Of a DNA stretch of 64,000 nt, positions 42,450 through 51,948 are shown one piece after another (the first letter of the stretch is position 1; every line of letters starts with the position of its first letter). Below the pieces are notes generated by a model, which did no database searches, had not been told where the DNA came from, and saw nothing but the letters and a program-made list of their open reading frames with translations. Origin of the DNA: Tolypothrix sp. PCC 7910 (lineage in GTDB: Bacteria > Cyanobacteriota > Cyanobacteriia > Cyanobacteriales > Nostocaceae). The DNA is taken from assembly GCF_011769525.1 (NCBI RefSeq), contig NZ_CP050440.1, forward strand, positions 7,798,001 through 7,862,000, read 5' to 3'. A program made the position numbers and the translations under genes.

Positions 42450-43661
42450 TTAAATTTGTTTACAAATGGAGAAATCAAAGAGATAATGTGCCATTTGCAA
42501 TTTAGAACAAGGAGGAATTTCTACTTTGTTTCCTTGTTTATCTAAAAATACTGCCTGATTATTATTGCTGCCAAAACCACTATCAGTTTTATCGATGGGA
42601 TTGGCAACAATGGCATCTAATTTTTTATGCTGTAACTTTTCTAAAGCAGGAGTAATAATATCGCCAGTTTGGGCAGCAAATCCAATTAATTGCTGATGAG
42701 GTTGCTTAAGTTTGGCTAATTCACTGACGATATCTGGTACAGATTCTAAAGGTAAAGATTGGGGAAGCGATCGCTTGGGTAATTTTTCTGTACTATAATC
42801 TTTGGGTTTGACATCTGCGACGGCGGCGGACATGACTATAATATCTGCACTGGAAAAATATTCCAGCATGACTTGTTGCATTTCTTCCGCATTAATTACA
42901 GGAATTGCTTGCACTCCCAAAGGCGCATTCCAACTAGCTGGGCCATGTACTAGGGTAACGTTTGCCCCACGATGCAAGGCAGCTTGAGCTAAAGCCAAGC
43001 CCATTTTACCTGTGGATGGGTTGCCAATAAACCTGACTGGATCAAGATATTCTCGCGTTCCGCCAGCACTAATTAATACCCGCTTCCCGGCTAAATCTCG
43101 TTTACCGCCTGTGTGTAATAGCGATTGAATATAAGTCAAAATTTCTGGGGGTTCAGCCATCCTTCCAGCACCAACGCGATCGCAGGCTAATAATCCCGAT
43201 GCTGTACCCATTCCATGATACCGACTATCTGTCAACAATTGCCGCCAATTGCGCTGTACTGCTAGCTGTTCCCACATATCTGTATTCATTGCGGGTGCTA
43301 GTAACACTGGACAGGTAGAAGCCAGCACTGTATTTGTGAGCAAATTGTCAGCCATGCCATAAGTTAACTTGGCGAGTGTATTCGCTGTTAATGGCGCAAT
43401 CACCAGCAAATCTGCCCATTCACCCAATTCTATATGTAATGGCCGCGAGTGAGTTGGCTGCCAAAACATATCATCTGTATAAGCTTGATGGCGGGAAAGG
43501 GTAGCTAAAGTTAGGGGGGTGATAAATGCTTGCGCTGAATTGGTGAGAATGACGCGCACTTCCACCCCAGTTTTAAACAGCGAGGAAACTAATTCACAAA
43601 CTTTATAGGCGGCGATACCCCCGCCTACGCCAATTAAAACCTTAAATGTGGAATCAGGCAT
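42450..43661 (-). CDS. coaBC: Phosphopantothenoylcysteine decarboxylase / phosphopantothenate-cysteine ligase
   Basis: Two steps of coenzyme A synthesis. 403 aa. CoaC (flavoprotein) half: [20 protein letters not shown], the active-site His in [28 protein letters not shown] (PxMNxxMW) and the Cys flap [16 protein letters not shown]. CoaB half: [34 protein letters not shown] and [12 protein letters not shown]. The 3' end has a partial copy 3.7 kb away (38690-39885). ATG 43661. Confidence 0.96.
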   Translation of the reverse strand: MPDSTFKVLIGVGGGIAAYKVCELVSSLFKTGVEVRVILTNSAQAFITPLTLATLSRHQAYTDDMFWQPTHSRPLHIELGEWADLLVIAPLTANTLAKLTYGMADNLLTNTVLASTCPVLLAPAMNTDMWEQLAVQRNWRQLLTDSRYHGMGTASGLLACDRVGAGRMAEPPEILTYIQSLLHTGGKRDLAGKRVLISAGGTREYLDPVRFIGNPSTGKMGLALAQAALHRGANVTLVHGPASWNAPLGVQAIPVINAEEMQQVMLEYFSSADIIVMSAAVADVKPKDYSTEKLPKRSLPQSLPLESVPDIVSELAKLKQPHQQLIGFAAQTGDIITPALEKLQHKKLDAIVANPIDKTDSGFGSNNNQAVFLDKQGNKVEIPPCSKLQMAHYLFDFSICKQI

Positions 43662-43847
43662 GGGTAAAAAGGATGAAGTATAAAGGATAAAGGCTGAAAT
43701 GAAGAGTATTTAGTAAATATGTTGTTGATTTCATCCTCATGCTTCATCCTGCTGCCTAAACTATTGTTGACGAATAGACACTACAGTCATGGAAAAGGAC
43801 GAAAGATTTCAGCCAGGTAATTTCATCCTTCATCCTTTATCCTTCAT

Positions 43848-44060
43848 TCAAGCTTCGTCATAGGGTTCTAAGTCCAGGAGGTGGATATAGGGTTCCACTA
43901 ACTCCGGCCGCTGAAATGCGATCGCTCGCAGTAGATGCCAATCGTTTAAACCCTCAAAAGCATTGCTATAATTATCTAGCTCTAGACGTGCAGCTAGCTC
44001 CTCAACTTCTGCTGCAGTCATGGCAGCAATTTCTTTTCTGGAAATGCCTAGAGTTTTCAT
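43848..44060 (-). CDS. DUF2555 protein
   Basis: 70 aa from ATG 44060 (GGGAGGGG upstream); nine extra N-terminal codons are possible. KEIAAMTAAEVEELAARLEL, NAFEGLNDWHLLRAIAFQRP and ELVEPYIHLLDLEPYDEA match the cyanobacterial DUF2555 family. Function unknown; small, soluble and acidic. Confidence 0.87.
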   Translation of the reverse strand: MKTLGISRKEIAAMTAAEVEELAARLELDNYSNAFEGLNDWHLLRAIAFQRPELVEPYIHLLDLEPYDEA

Positions 44061-44214
44061 AATGCTTGCCCCTCCCTTATGCAGCATTCGTACCCAGCAT
44101 GGGTTGGGTTATGCTTTTCACGGCCACCCAATATATCTTACTCATTAGATGGCGTGGATTTTGTAAAAATTTTCCGAATTTATACGTTAATTTGTAAAAA
44201 AATTACAATTGAGA

Positions 44215-44841
44215 TTAGGCAATTGCATTCACAACAAAATTCCGTAACAGGTCTAACATTTGTTGACCAATTTCATGACCCATGTTGAATTCTTGGTATT
44301 GCACCTCTACTCCTATAGATTCTAGGGTTTCTCTGGCTTTTACTGCTGCTAAAAGCGGTACAACCTGATCTTGTGTACCATGAGTAATTAAAGTCGGCGG
44401 AAAACTATTTTTAGCTACCTTGCCAGCATCAGGATGCAAATAACCACTCATTGCTACTAAACCAGCTAAAGGCAAATTTAATCCCACATCTAATGTCATT
44501 GCTGCCCCTTGCGAAAATCCACTGAGAACTGTCCGCGATAAAGGCACACCAGTTACACCTTCTAAAGATAGCAACCAATCTGTCAGTATTTGCCGACTTT
44601 CTGGCAAACCCTCATACATATTTTCTGACCTCAAATCATACCAAGCCCTACCAATAGGGGCATAGGGATAAGGATAAGGCGCATTAGGAAAGACAAAGTG
44701 ATATTCTGGCAAATCAAAAAACGGCAATAGCGATGCCACATCATCGGCATTAGCACCCCAACCATGTAAAGTTACGATTAAGCCCAAAGGTGCTTGTTCG
44801 GTTTCTGGAGGAACTGAAATAAATTCTAAAGTTTGAGTCAT
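44215..44841 (-). CDS. Phospholipase/carboxylesterase family alpha/beta hydrolase
   Basis: 208 aa. Oxyanion/N-terminal LIVTLHGWGANADDVASLLP, nucleophile Ser in LSGFSQGAAMTLDVGL, Asp in THGTQDQVVPLL and His in EFNMGHEIGQQ form a complete catalytic triad of the YpfH/APT1-like family. Substrate unknown. ATG 44841. Confidence 0.9.
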   Translation of the reverse strand: MTQTLEFISVPPETEQAPLGLIVTLHGWGANADDVASLLPFFDLPEYHFVFPNAPYPYPYAPIGRAWYDLRSENMYEGLPESRQILTDWLLSLEGVTGVPLSRTVLSGFSQGAAMTLDVGLNLPLAGLVAMSGYLHPDAGKVAKNSFPPTLITHGTQDQVVPLLAAVKARETLESIGVEVQYQEFNMGHEIGQQMLDLLRNFVVNAIA

Positions 44842-44889
44842 CAGTAAATAACTAATCGCTGTTAAAAAATAATCCTAATGCAAAGTGAG

Positions 44890-45024
44890 GCATGGGGCAT
44901 TGGGGATTAGGGACTGGGGACTGGGGACAAGGGGACAAGGAGAAAATTCCTATTACTCATTACTCCTTATTCATCACTCATTACTCATTACCCCTTCCCC
45001 AATCCCCCATGCTCCATGCCCCAT
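44890..45024. repeat. LTRR-type heptamer run before purH
   Basis: GGGGACT/GGGGACAA units followed by ATTACTCATTACTC units and C-rich mirror heptamers, forming a loose inverted repeat. Confidence 0.65.
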
Positions 45025-45075
45025 GTAAAATAATCTTCTGTCTTTCATGTTTATACCAAAGGAAACTGGGGAATT

Positions 45076-46617
45076 ATGGCGCGTCTGGCTTTGCTGAGTG
45101 TATCTAATAAAACTGGTTTAATTGACCTTGCCCGCAGCTTGGTGGAGGAATTTAACTTTGATTTAATTAGCAGTGGGGGAACCGCTAAAGCAATTAAAGA
45201 AGCGGGAATACCTGTTACAAAGGTCTCTGATTATACGGGTTCGCCGGAAATTTTAGGCGGTAGAGTTAAAACCTTACATCCCAGAATTCATGGTGGGATT
45301 TTGGCACGGAAGGATTTTCCGCAAGATATTACAGATTTAGAAAATAACCAAATTCGTCCGATTGATTTGGTGGTAGTTAACCTTTATCCGTTTGAGGAAA
45401 CTATTGCGAAACCAGGTGTAACATTACCAGAAGCCATCGAACAAATTGATATTGGCGGCCCGGCGATGTTAAGGGCCTCATCAAAAAACTTTGCTCATCT
45501 GACGGTGTTGTGTGACCCTGACCAATATGAGGAATATCTACAAGAATTACGTCAACACAATGGTGAAGCTTCTTTAGAGTTTCGCCAAAAGTGTGCGTTA
45601 AAGGGCTTTTTACATACTGCTAGCTATGACCAAGCGATCGCATCCTACCTCATGAAAGCTCAGGATGGTGAATCGTTACCCCAACAATACAGCATCTCTG
45701 GCAAACTCCTGCAATCTCTGCGTTATGGCGAAAATCCCCATCAAGCGGCTGCTTGGTATGAAACAGGTAGTACTCCCACGGGTTGGGCAGCTGCAAGTAA
45801 ACTGCAAGGTAAGGAACTTAGTTACAACAACTTGGTGGATTTAGAAGCCGCACGCCGCATTATCTCAGAATTTACAGATACTCCCGCCGCAGCTATTCTC
45901 AAACACACTAATCCCTGTGGTGTGGCTGTGGGTGATTCCCTTAAAGAAGCTTATGAAAAAGCTTTTAATGCTGATGCAGTTTCTGCCTTTGGTGGTATTG
46001 TTGCCCTAAATCGTCCGATTGATGAAGCGACAGCAACTGAATTAACCAAAACATTTTTAGAATGTGTGGTGGCTCCAGGCTGTGAAGGCGATGCTCAAGC
46101 AATTCTGACTGCTAAATCTAAGGTGCGCGTCCTGATTTTACCAGACTTAACCAGCGGCCCTAAAGAAACAGTGAAAGCGATCGCAGGTGGTTTGTTGGTA
46201 CAAGCTGCGGATGATGCGATTTCTGACACTAGCAAATGGCAAGTTGTTACCGAACGCCAACCCACCCAAAGCGAATTAGCCGAATTACTGTTTGCTTGGA
46301 AAGTTTGTAAACATGTTAAATCGAATGCTATTGTTGTCAGCCGCGATCGCACTACACTAGGAGTAGGCGCAGGACAAATGAACCGCGTTGGCTCTACAAA
46401 AATCGCCCTAGAACAAGCAGGAGACAACGCCAAAGGCGGCTTTCTCGCCAGTGATGGCTTTTTCCCCTTCGATGATTCCGTACGCGCAGCAGCAGAGGCG
46501 GGAATAACAGCTATTGTTCAACCTGGAGGTAGCCTGCGCGATAAAGACTCCATCAAAGCTGCCAATGAATTAGGTTTAGTTATGGTACTAACTGGTGTAA
46601 GACACTTTTTACACTAG
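45076..46617 (+). CDS. purH: Bifunctional AICAR formyltransferase / IMP cyclohydrolase
   Basis: Last two steps of purine synthesis to IMP. 513 aa. IMPCH part: LLSVSNKTGLIDLARSL, SSGGTAKAIKEAGIP, GRVKTLHPRIHGGILARKD and NLYPFEETI. AICARFT part: LRYGENPHQAAAWY, KELSYNNLVDLEAA, AILKHTNPCGVAVG, AFGGIVALNRPID and GGFLASDGFFPFDDSVRAAA. ATG 45076 with GGAAACTGGGG upstream. A small-RNA-like gene follows. Confidence 0.97.
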   Translation: MARLALLSVSNKTGLIDLARSLVEEFNFDLISSGGTAKAIKEAGIPVTKVSDYTGSPEILGGRVKTLHPRIHGGILARKDFPQDITDLENNQIRPIDLVVVNLYPFEETIAKPGVTLPEAIEQIDIGGPAMLRASSKNFAHLTVLCDPDQYEEYLQELRQHNGEASLEFRQKCALKGFLHTASYDQAIASYLMKAQDGESLPQQYSISGKLLQSLRYGENPHQAAAWYETGSTPTGWAAASKLQGKELSYNNLVDLEAARRIISEFTDTPAAAILKHTNPCGVAVGDSLKEAYEKAFNADAVSAFGGIVALNRPIDEATATELTKTFLECVVAPGCEGDAQAILTAKSKVRVLILPDLTSGPKETVKAIAGGLLVQAADDAISDTSKWQVVTERQPTQSELAELLFAWKVCKHVKSNAIVVSRDRTTLGVGAGQMNRVGSTKIALEQAGDNAKGGFLASDGFFPFDDSVRAAAEAGITAIVQPGGSLRDKDSIKAANELGLVMVLTGVRHFLH

Positions 46618-46674
46618 TTCGGTTCCCGTACGTGGGACAGTTGATCAACTGTCACTCAGTCTACTTGTGGTTTG

Positions 46675-46698
46675 TTGACAGTAATGATATTTTATAGT
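46675..46698 (+). promoter_or_regulatory. Possible promoter of the small RNA
   Basis: TTGACA at 46675 and TATAGT at 46693, a good pair in sequence but with a short 12-base spacer; an overlapping TTGTTG at 46672 gives 15. A start near 46705 would fit the predicted RNA. Confidence 0.4.
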
Positions 46699-46704
46699 TG
46701 TGTG

Positions 46705-46770
46705 TGAGGAGCAAGTTGAAAAGAAAAAACGCCTGGGGTGGAAACACGGCAACACTCCCGGGCGTTTTTT
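46705..46770 (+). ncRNA. Yfr2-like (cyano-1 motif) small RNA with terminator
   Basis: About 66 nt: a short purine-rich 5' part, then a stem CGCCTGGGGTG / CACTCCCGGGCG closing the loop GAAACACGGCAA and a run of six T. The loop with GGAAACAC and the terminal CCCGGGCGTTTTTT recall the Yfr2/cyano-1 RNAs of cyanobacteria. Alternatively it is only the purH terminator, but it lies 110 bp past purH with its own promoter-like boxes. Confidence 0.5.
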
Positions 46771-47018
46771 CATTGGCACACATCTCTAAAAAGGATTTTC
46801 AAAGAACTTCCAACTATCAAAAATATCTCCTCAAAGACAGAGCAGGGGGAGAAGAACTACCATACTGAGTTTATAAACTGAGCGTTTGAGTTTTCCCTTT
46901 TCCCTTGTCAATCTATAGTTGCAATCTCAGTAGGATGCGTTAGCGGTAGCGTAACGCATCAACTTCAGGCGTTACTGAGATTTTTTCACAAACCAAATCG
47001 GGTTCCTATAGAGAATGA
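46771..47018. other. Non-coding, one small palindrome
   Basis: A hairpin GATGCGTTAGC..GCGTAACGCATC (about 46934-46961) of the common intergenic type; no gene seen. Confidence 0.4.
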
Positions 47019-47252
47019 TTATCTTGGATGAATGTGTCGTCTAGGCCCCCATCCTGGATTGACAATACCTGCTAAATCTTCCTCAGATAAATTATCGAGT
47101 TCAGTTTCTAGTTCATCGACTGTGAAGTCGTAACCACGTTCTTTCGCAATTTCCACGAAAGCTTCTGGATTGGCTGTTGCTCTGAGCTTTTGTTTTAATG
47201 CTTGATCCTGTTTTACAGCTTTTAAAAGTTGGGCAGCATTTTGTCGTGGCAT
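47019..47252 (-). CDS. Nif11-like leader peptide / RiPP precursor-like protein
   Basis: 77 aa. Nif11 domain: AAQLLKAVKQDQALKQKLRA, NPEAFVEIAKERGYDFTVDE and LDNLSEEDLAGIVNPG, then a short basic, aromatic tail WGPRRHIHPR. In nitrogen-fixing and other cyanobacteria such proteins serve as leaders for ribosomally made peptides, but many occur alone; no modification enzyme or transporter is in the neighbourhood. GGAGATG seven bases before the ATG supports the start. Confidence 0.85.
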   Translation of the reverse strand: MPRQNAAQLLKAVKQDQALKQKLRATANPEAFVEIAKERGYDFTVDELETELDNLSEEDLAGIVNPGWGPRRHIHPR

Positions 47253-47570
47253 GACAGTCCATCTCCTATTTTAAAAATTAGATTTGAATCTATAAATTTG
47301 ACTGCTGTCGTTTTGCCAAATCTAAAACTTTAGTAGAGAAGATTCTCACTAAGCTTATAAATTTAGATTGTAAAACCTGAAGATAAAATAAATTGATTTT
47401 GACAAGAAAATATAAGTTTCTCCTAGGAGATGGCAGCAATTAACAATTAATTTATATCTATAGGGGGAAGACAAAATCAATTAATAAAAAAGGTTAAAAT
47501 TTTAATTTCTCACTGAAACGTTTCTCAACACTCTTTTTGAAATTTTAAGTTTTATCCCAATTTAAATATA
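47253..47570. other. AT-rich non-coding region
   Basis: Upstream region of the Nif11-like gene; no gene or clear operator seen. Confidence 0.35.
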
Positions 47571-47742
47571 TAGAAATCCGATTTTATTTCTGAAAAAGTC
47601 TCAGTAAGCCGTAACACACGAAAAGCTTTGGCACTGATGGTGTACTCTGGCTGTTAAAGCAAAGCCAGTTGCTACAACGGAGGAAACCTCCGCAACGCAC
47701 TGGCTTTCCTATGTGGATTTCGCAAATCAAATATGAGTCCTA
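47571..47742. mobile_element. Putative MITE with IS630-like ends
   Basis: About 170 bp bounded by TATAGAAATCCGATTTTATT on the left and the mirror of TATAGGACTCATATTTGATT on the right (about 20 of 27 positions match). The ends resemble those of the IS630 element at 14979-16108. Inside is a GC-rich palindrome (GTTGCTACAACGGAGGAAAC..CCTCCGCAACGC). No coding capacity. Confidence 0.5.
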
Positions 47743-47878
47743 TATAATGTGATAAATAGGTATGGTCACAGCACTGTTGTGCTTTCATAAATGTATTGAG
47801 ATGTCATCAAAATTAATTTAAAATTACTATCAAATTCAAATTCTGAGATTCGATGAGTGAATTAGCAATTCAAAATTG

Positions 47879-48436
47879 TTATTGCTCAATCAATTTTGCA
47901 TCTCTTAAGTTTGACAAACTTAATTTAATTTTCGTATCAACTAATTGATTACCAATTGCTACTCGTTTACCAGTAATCCAAATCTCTTGGGGTTGACATT
48001 GATAAAATCTGCGGGGCGAATCATTTAAATAGTCTAATGCTGTGCGATTATGCTTTTTAGTTGCTCGCTGCAAAAGTAACTGTAATACCGTTTCGGTTGC
48101 GTCCGGGTTTAATTCTGATGCAGTTCCAGTCAGATATAAACCTTCTACTGCACCTTCAGAAATACTGGAATCAAAAATTGCGATCGCAACTCTGCCATGA
48201 TTATTGTATATGTGCTGCGAATGCTGAGATGCGATCGCGGAACTCCAATAAATATTCCAATTGTTATCATAGGCAAACAATAAAGGCGAAACCCAAGGAT
48301 AGCCATCAGCCGAACAAGTAGACAAAGTGCAATAAATATTCTTGGCGATAATCCGAGATGCTTGGGCAATAACTTCAGGATTTTGGGAATCGATTGTATT
48401 TACCCATCTGTTAGTTGGGCTTGCTGGTTCGAGCAT
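47879..48436 (-). CDS. Pyridoxamine 5'-phosphate oxidase family protein
   Basis: 185 aa, split-barrel flavin-binding fold. IYCTLSTCSADGYPWVSPLL, AYDNNWNIYWSSAIASQHSQ and NHGRVAIAIFDSSISEGAVEG are typical of the PNPOx-like superfamily. FMN/F420-dependent redox or binding roles occur in this group; the specific function is unknown. ATG 48436. Confidence 0.82.
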   Translation of the reverse strand: MLEPASPTNRWVNTIDSQNPEVIAQASRIIAKNIYCTLSTCSADGYPWVSPLLFAYDNNWNIYWSSAIASQHSQHIYNNHGRVAIAIFDSSISEGAVEGLYLTGTASELNPDATETVLQLLLQRATKKHNRTALDYLNDSPRRFYQCQPQEIWITGKRVAIGNQLVDTKIKLSLSNLRDAKLIEQ

Positions 48437-48826
48437 GGGGAATGGGTAATTGGTAATTGGTAATTGGTAATTGTGTCTGTCCTACAAAACTTTACATCGT
48501 TCGGTTTAATCGTGACTAGTTACTTCCTGAGAATCTTCCTGAACTGGCTAGCTAAACAATCTTGGCAACTGTGACACATCTAAAATATAGTTACCTGTCC
48601 ACAACACAATTTCAAACAGTAATAAATTTCTTACCAACATTATTTCTGGTTGCAGGCTTGGCATCCCTCCATGACCAGCCCATAATTACAGTAATTAATG
48701 TTGTAACCAAGAAAAAGAGTGAATTTTCTATGAACAGCTAGAGCATGATAGTCTGAGCATCTTTAACAGAGCAAAGGTAGGAGAGAAATTTCCAATCCCC
48801 ATGACCAATTACCAAACACCAATTTT
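48437..48826. other. Non-coding region with TAATTGG repeats
   Basis: 48440-48472 has repeated GGTAATT units (LTRR type). The rest shows no gene or operator that I can recognise. Confidence 0.5.
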
Positions 48827-49810
48827 TCAAATTACCAGAACTGCCGACCCTGTAATTTTGCCACTTCGTAGGGCATCTAAAGCCTCATTTGCCTGAGTTA
48901 GCGGAAAGGTATTAATTTCTGTGCGGATGGGGACTTGGGGTGCTAAAGTGAGAAATTCTTCTCCATCTTGGCGAGTAAGATTTGCAACAGACCGTAATAC
49001 CCTTTCTTCCCATAAAATTTCGTAGGGAAAGGCTGGAATATCACTCATGTGGATACCTGCACAAACTACCGTACCGCCTTTAGCGACTGCCCGTAAAGCA
49101 GCGGGAACTAATTTACCTATGGGAGCAAAAATAATTGCCGCATCTAACGGTTCTGGGGGTAATTCCTCTGAGCCTCCAGCCCAAACTGCACCTAATTGAC
49201 GGGCGAATTCTTGCCCTTCGATATCTCCACCACGGGTAAAGGCAAATACTTGACGCTGTTGATAGCGAGCTAGTTGAATCAATATGTGGGCAGCAGAACC
49301 AAAGCCATAAAAACCAATTTTTTCTGCATCGCCAGTCATGCGATAAGCACGATAACCAATTAAGCCGCCACATAATAAAGGTGCAGCTTGCAAGTCAGGG
49401 AAGCTGGGGTCTAGGGGAAAGCAAAAACGATGGTCAGCGACAGTGTAATCTGCATAACCGCCGTCAATATTGTAACCTGTAAACTCAGCATAATCGCAGA
49501 GATTTTCACGATGGGAAAGGCAATAACGGCAGCGATCGCAAGTGTGACCTAACCAAGGAACACCAACCCGTTGCCCAATAGTAAATTGCTCAACGCGATC
49601 GCCTTTTGCTTCTATAGTACCGACAATTTGATGCCCAGGTACTAAAGGTAATTTGGGATGAGTCAATTCTCCATCAACTATATGCAAATCTGTACGGCAA
49701 ACAGCACAAGCATGAATGCGAATTAATACTTGCTCAGGATTGGGCAGAGGCACTGGCAAGTTAGCTAATCGTAGGGGTTGGCGTGGTGCCTCTAGTATCA
49801 TTGCACGCAT
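48827..49810 (-). CDS. Zinc-dependent alcohol dehydrogenase family protein
   Basis: 327 aa from ATG 49810 (MRAMILEAPRQPLRLANLPV). Medium-chain dehydrogenase/reductase: catalytic-zinc ligands in HACAVCRTDLHI and LVPGHQIVGTI, structural-zinc cysteines CDRCRYCLSHRENLC, and a cofactor domain (KIGFYGFGSAAHILIQLA) whose Gly pattern GFGSAA deviates from GxGxxG. GGYADYTVADHRFCFPL and LLCGGLIGYRAYRM are typical of AdhA-like enzymes. Substrate unknown. The longest frame adds 14 non-conserved residues. Confidence 0.88.
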   Translation of the reverse strand: MRAMILEAPRQPLRLANLPVPLPNPEQVLIRIHACAVCRTDLHIVDGELTHPKLPLVPGHQIVGTIEAKGDRVEQFTIGQRVGVPWLGHTCDRCRYCLSHRENLCDYAEFTGYNIDGGYADYTVADHRFCFPLDPSFPDLQAAPLLCGGLIGYRAYRMTGDAEKIGFYGFGSAAHILIQLARYQQRQVFAFTRGGDIEGQEFARQLGAVWAGGSEELPPEPLDAAIIFAPIGKLVPAALRAVAKGGTVVCAGIHMSDIPAFPYEILWEERVLRSVANLTRQDGEEFLTLAPQVPIRTEINTFPLTQANEALDALRSGKITGSAVLVI

Positions 49811-49926
49811 AATTAATGAAGAAAACGGTATCCCTATCTTAAAAAATAGCAATGTTTTCTTACAAAGAGTTCTGCGATACTTTATGTACGGCGGAAGCTT
49901 TTTGTATAAGCTAATCTGTCAACGCG

Positions 49927-49966
49927 GACAAATAATTAGTTAATGTACATTAACTAATTATTTGTC
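49927..49966. repeat. 40-bp perfect palindrome at the transposon left end
   Basis: GACAAATAATTAGTTAATGT followed by its exact reverse complement. The centre contains TGTACA (49944-49949), the terminal hexamer of V-K type CRISPR-associated transposons, so the left end is mirrored by the same sequence pointing the other way. Confidence 0.85.
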
Positions 49967-50215
49967 AATTTAACAAAATAATGTCACTTTAATTTAAAGC
50001 GCTGAAAGCCTGTTGTAGTAATAATTATAGCAGGTTTTTTATTGTCTGACTTCTCACAATATCTGTTAGAGCGACTTAACAAATTAGATGTCCAATTCCT
50101 GAAGATTAACAATTTAAATGTCACTTTCTAAAAATAGGAAAAATTGCTGAATTTAGAAAATTTAACAAATTAAATGTCACACTGTACTTATAATAGACAT
50201 AAATGTTGCAATTAA
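49944..50215 (+). mobile_element. Left end of a Tn7-like (type V-K CAST lineage) transposon
   Basis: Starts TGTACATTAACTAATTATTT. Five copies of a TnsB-site-like motif, consensus TTAACAAATTAAATGTCAC, at about 49949-49966, 49969-49987, 50075-50093, 50105-50124 and 50161-50180, all in the same orientation and leading into tnsB. The matching right end is not found downstream. Confidence 0.75.
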
Positions 50216-50221
50216 ACAAAA

Positions 50222-51944
50222 ATGTATATGCAGGACGATCATTCTTCTCAAATACCTGCAACTAAATCAAAAATTGCAGATTTAAGCAGCAATATTACCG
50301 AAACTCAAGTTATTGTTTCGGAACTTTCCGATGAAGCAAAGTTGAAAATGGAGGTGATCCAAAGCCTTCTAGAAGCAGGCGATCGCACTACATATGCTCA
50401 AAGGCTCAAGGAAGCAGCAGCCAAACTAGGAAAGTCAGTGCGAACAGTGCGGCGATTAGTTGATAAATGGGAACAGGAGGGACTAGTCGGACTGGCGCAA
50501 ACAGAACGAAATGATAAAGGAAAACATCGAGTTGATGAAGAATGGCAGGACTTTATCTTAAAAACCTACAAAGAAGGTAATAAGGGTAGTAAAAGAATGA
50601 CTCGTCAGCAGGTAGCTGTGAGAGTTAGAGCTAGAGCCGATGAATTAGGTATCAAATCTCCTTCTCACATGACTGTGTACCGAGTTCTGCAACCGTTAAT
50701 TGAGAAGCAAGAAAAAGCTAAGAGTATTCGCTCTCCTGGTTGGCGGGGGTCACGCTTATCAGTTAAAACCCGTGATGGAAAAGATTTAACAGTAGAGTAC
50801 AGTAATCAAGTTTGGCAGTGTGACCATACTCGTGTAGATGTTTTATTAGTAGATCAACAATGGGGAAATTTTAGGTCGCCCTTGGTTAACAACAGTTATT
50901 GATAGTTATTCTCGCTGCATCGTCGGTATTAATCTTGGTTATGACGCTCCAAGCTCTCAGGTAGTAGCTTTGGCAGTACGTCATGCAATATTGCTTTGGC
51001 AATATGGAGAAGAATATGAGCTTCATGAAGAATGGGGAACATTCGGTAAACCAGAACACTTTTACACTGATGGTGGTAAAGATTTTCGCTCCAATCATTT
51101 GCAACAGATAGGTGTGCAATTAGGGTTTGTTTGTCATTTACGCGATCGCCCTAGTGAAGGCGGTATTGTCGAGCGTCCTTTTAAGACATTTAACACCGAG
51201 TTATTCTCCACTTTTCCAGGATACACGGGGTCAAATGTACAAGAGCGACCAGAACAAGCAGAACAAGAAGCTAGTGTGACGTTGCGGCAACTAGAGCAAC
51301 GTTTAGTTGCCTACATTGTCAATAACTATAACCAACGAATAGATGCTCGCATGGGTGAGCAGACAAGATTTCAGCGTTGGGAATCTGGCTTGATAGTAGC
51401 TCCTGATGCGATCTCAGAAAGAGATTTAGATATCTGCTTAATGAAGCAAACACGCAGGATGATTCAAAGAGGGGGCTACTTACAATTTGAAAATTTAATG
51501 TATAGAGGTGAATATTTAGCAGGCTACGCTGGCGAAAGCGTTGTGCTGCGATATGACCCCAAAGACATCACTACTTTGTTGGTTTATTACCAAAAGGGTC
51601 ATAAAGAAGAGTTTTTAGCTCGTGCCTATGCTCAAGATTTGGAGACAGAACAATTATCTCTAGATGAGGCAAAAGCTATGAGTCGCAAGATTCGGCAAGC
51701 AGGGAAGATGATTAGCAATCGCTCAATGTTGGCAGAGGTACGCGATCGCGAAACATTTGTTACCCAAAAGAAAACCAAAAAGGAACGCCAAAAAGCAGAA
51801 CAGGCTGTAGTTCAAAAGGCTAAAAAACCTGTACCTGTTGAACCAGAGGAAGAAATTGAAGTGACATCTTTTGACAGCGAACCGGAATACCAAATGCCAG
51901 AAGTATTTGATTACGAACAAATGCGTGAAGATTACGGGTGGTAG
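50222..51944 (+). pseudogene. tnsB: Transposase TnsB (V-K CAST type), frameshifted
   Basis: DDE transposase of the Tn7/Mu-like type. N-terminal helix-turn-helix domains (YAQRLKEAAAKLGKSVRTVR), then the catalytic domain with first Asp in NQVWQCDHTRVDVLL, second in HFYTDGGKDFRS and Glu in DRPSEGGIVERPFKTF, and a basic C-terminus ending EYQMPEVFDYEQMREDYGW, the tail that contacts TnsC in related systems. At 50862-50865 a run of four G shifts the frame: with three G the sequence reads DQQWEILGRPWLTTVIDSYSRCI. So the protein is split after about 210 residues unless the shift is bypassed. Start ATG 50222 or 50228. Confidence 0.88.
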
Positions 51945-51948
51945 AAAT

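Noticed and set aside
46934-46961. Hairpin GATGCGTTAGC..GCGTAACGCATC as a riboswitch
   Set aside because: The same type of palindrome is scattered between genes (4831-5083), so it is a repeat element.
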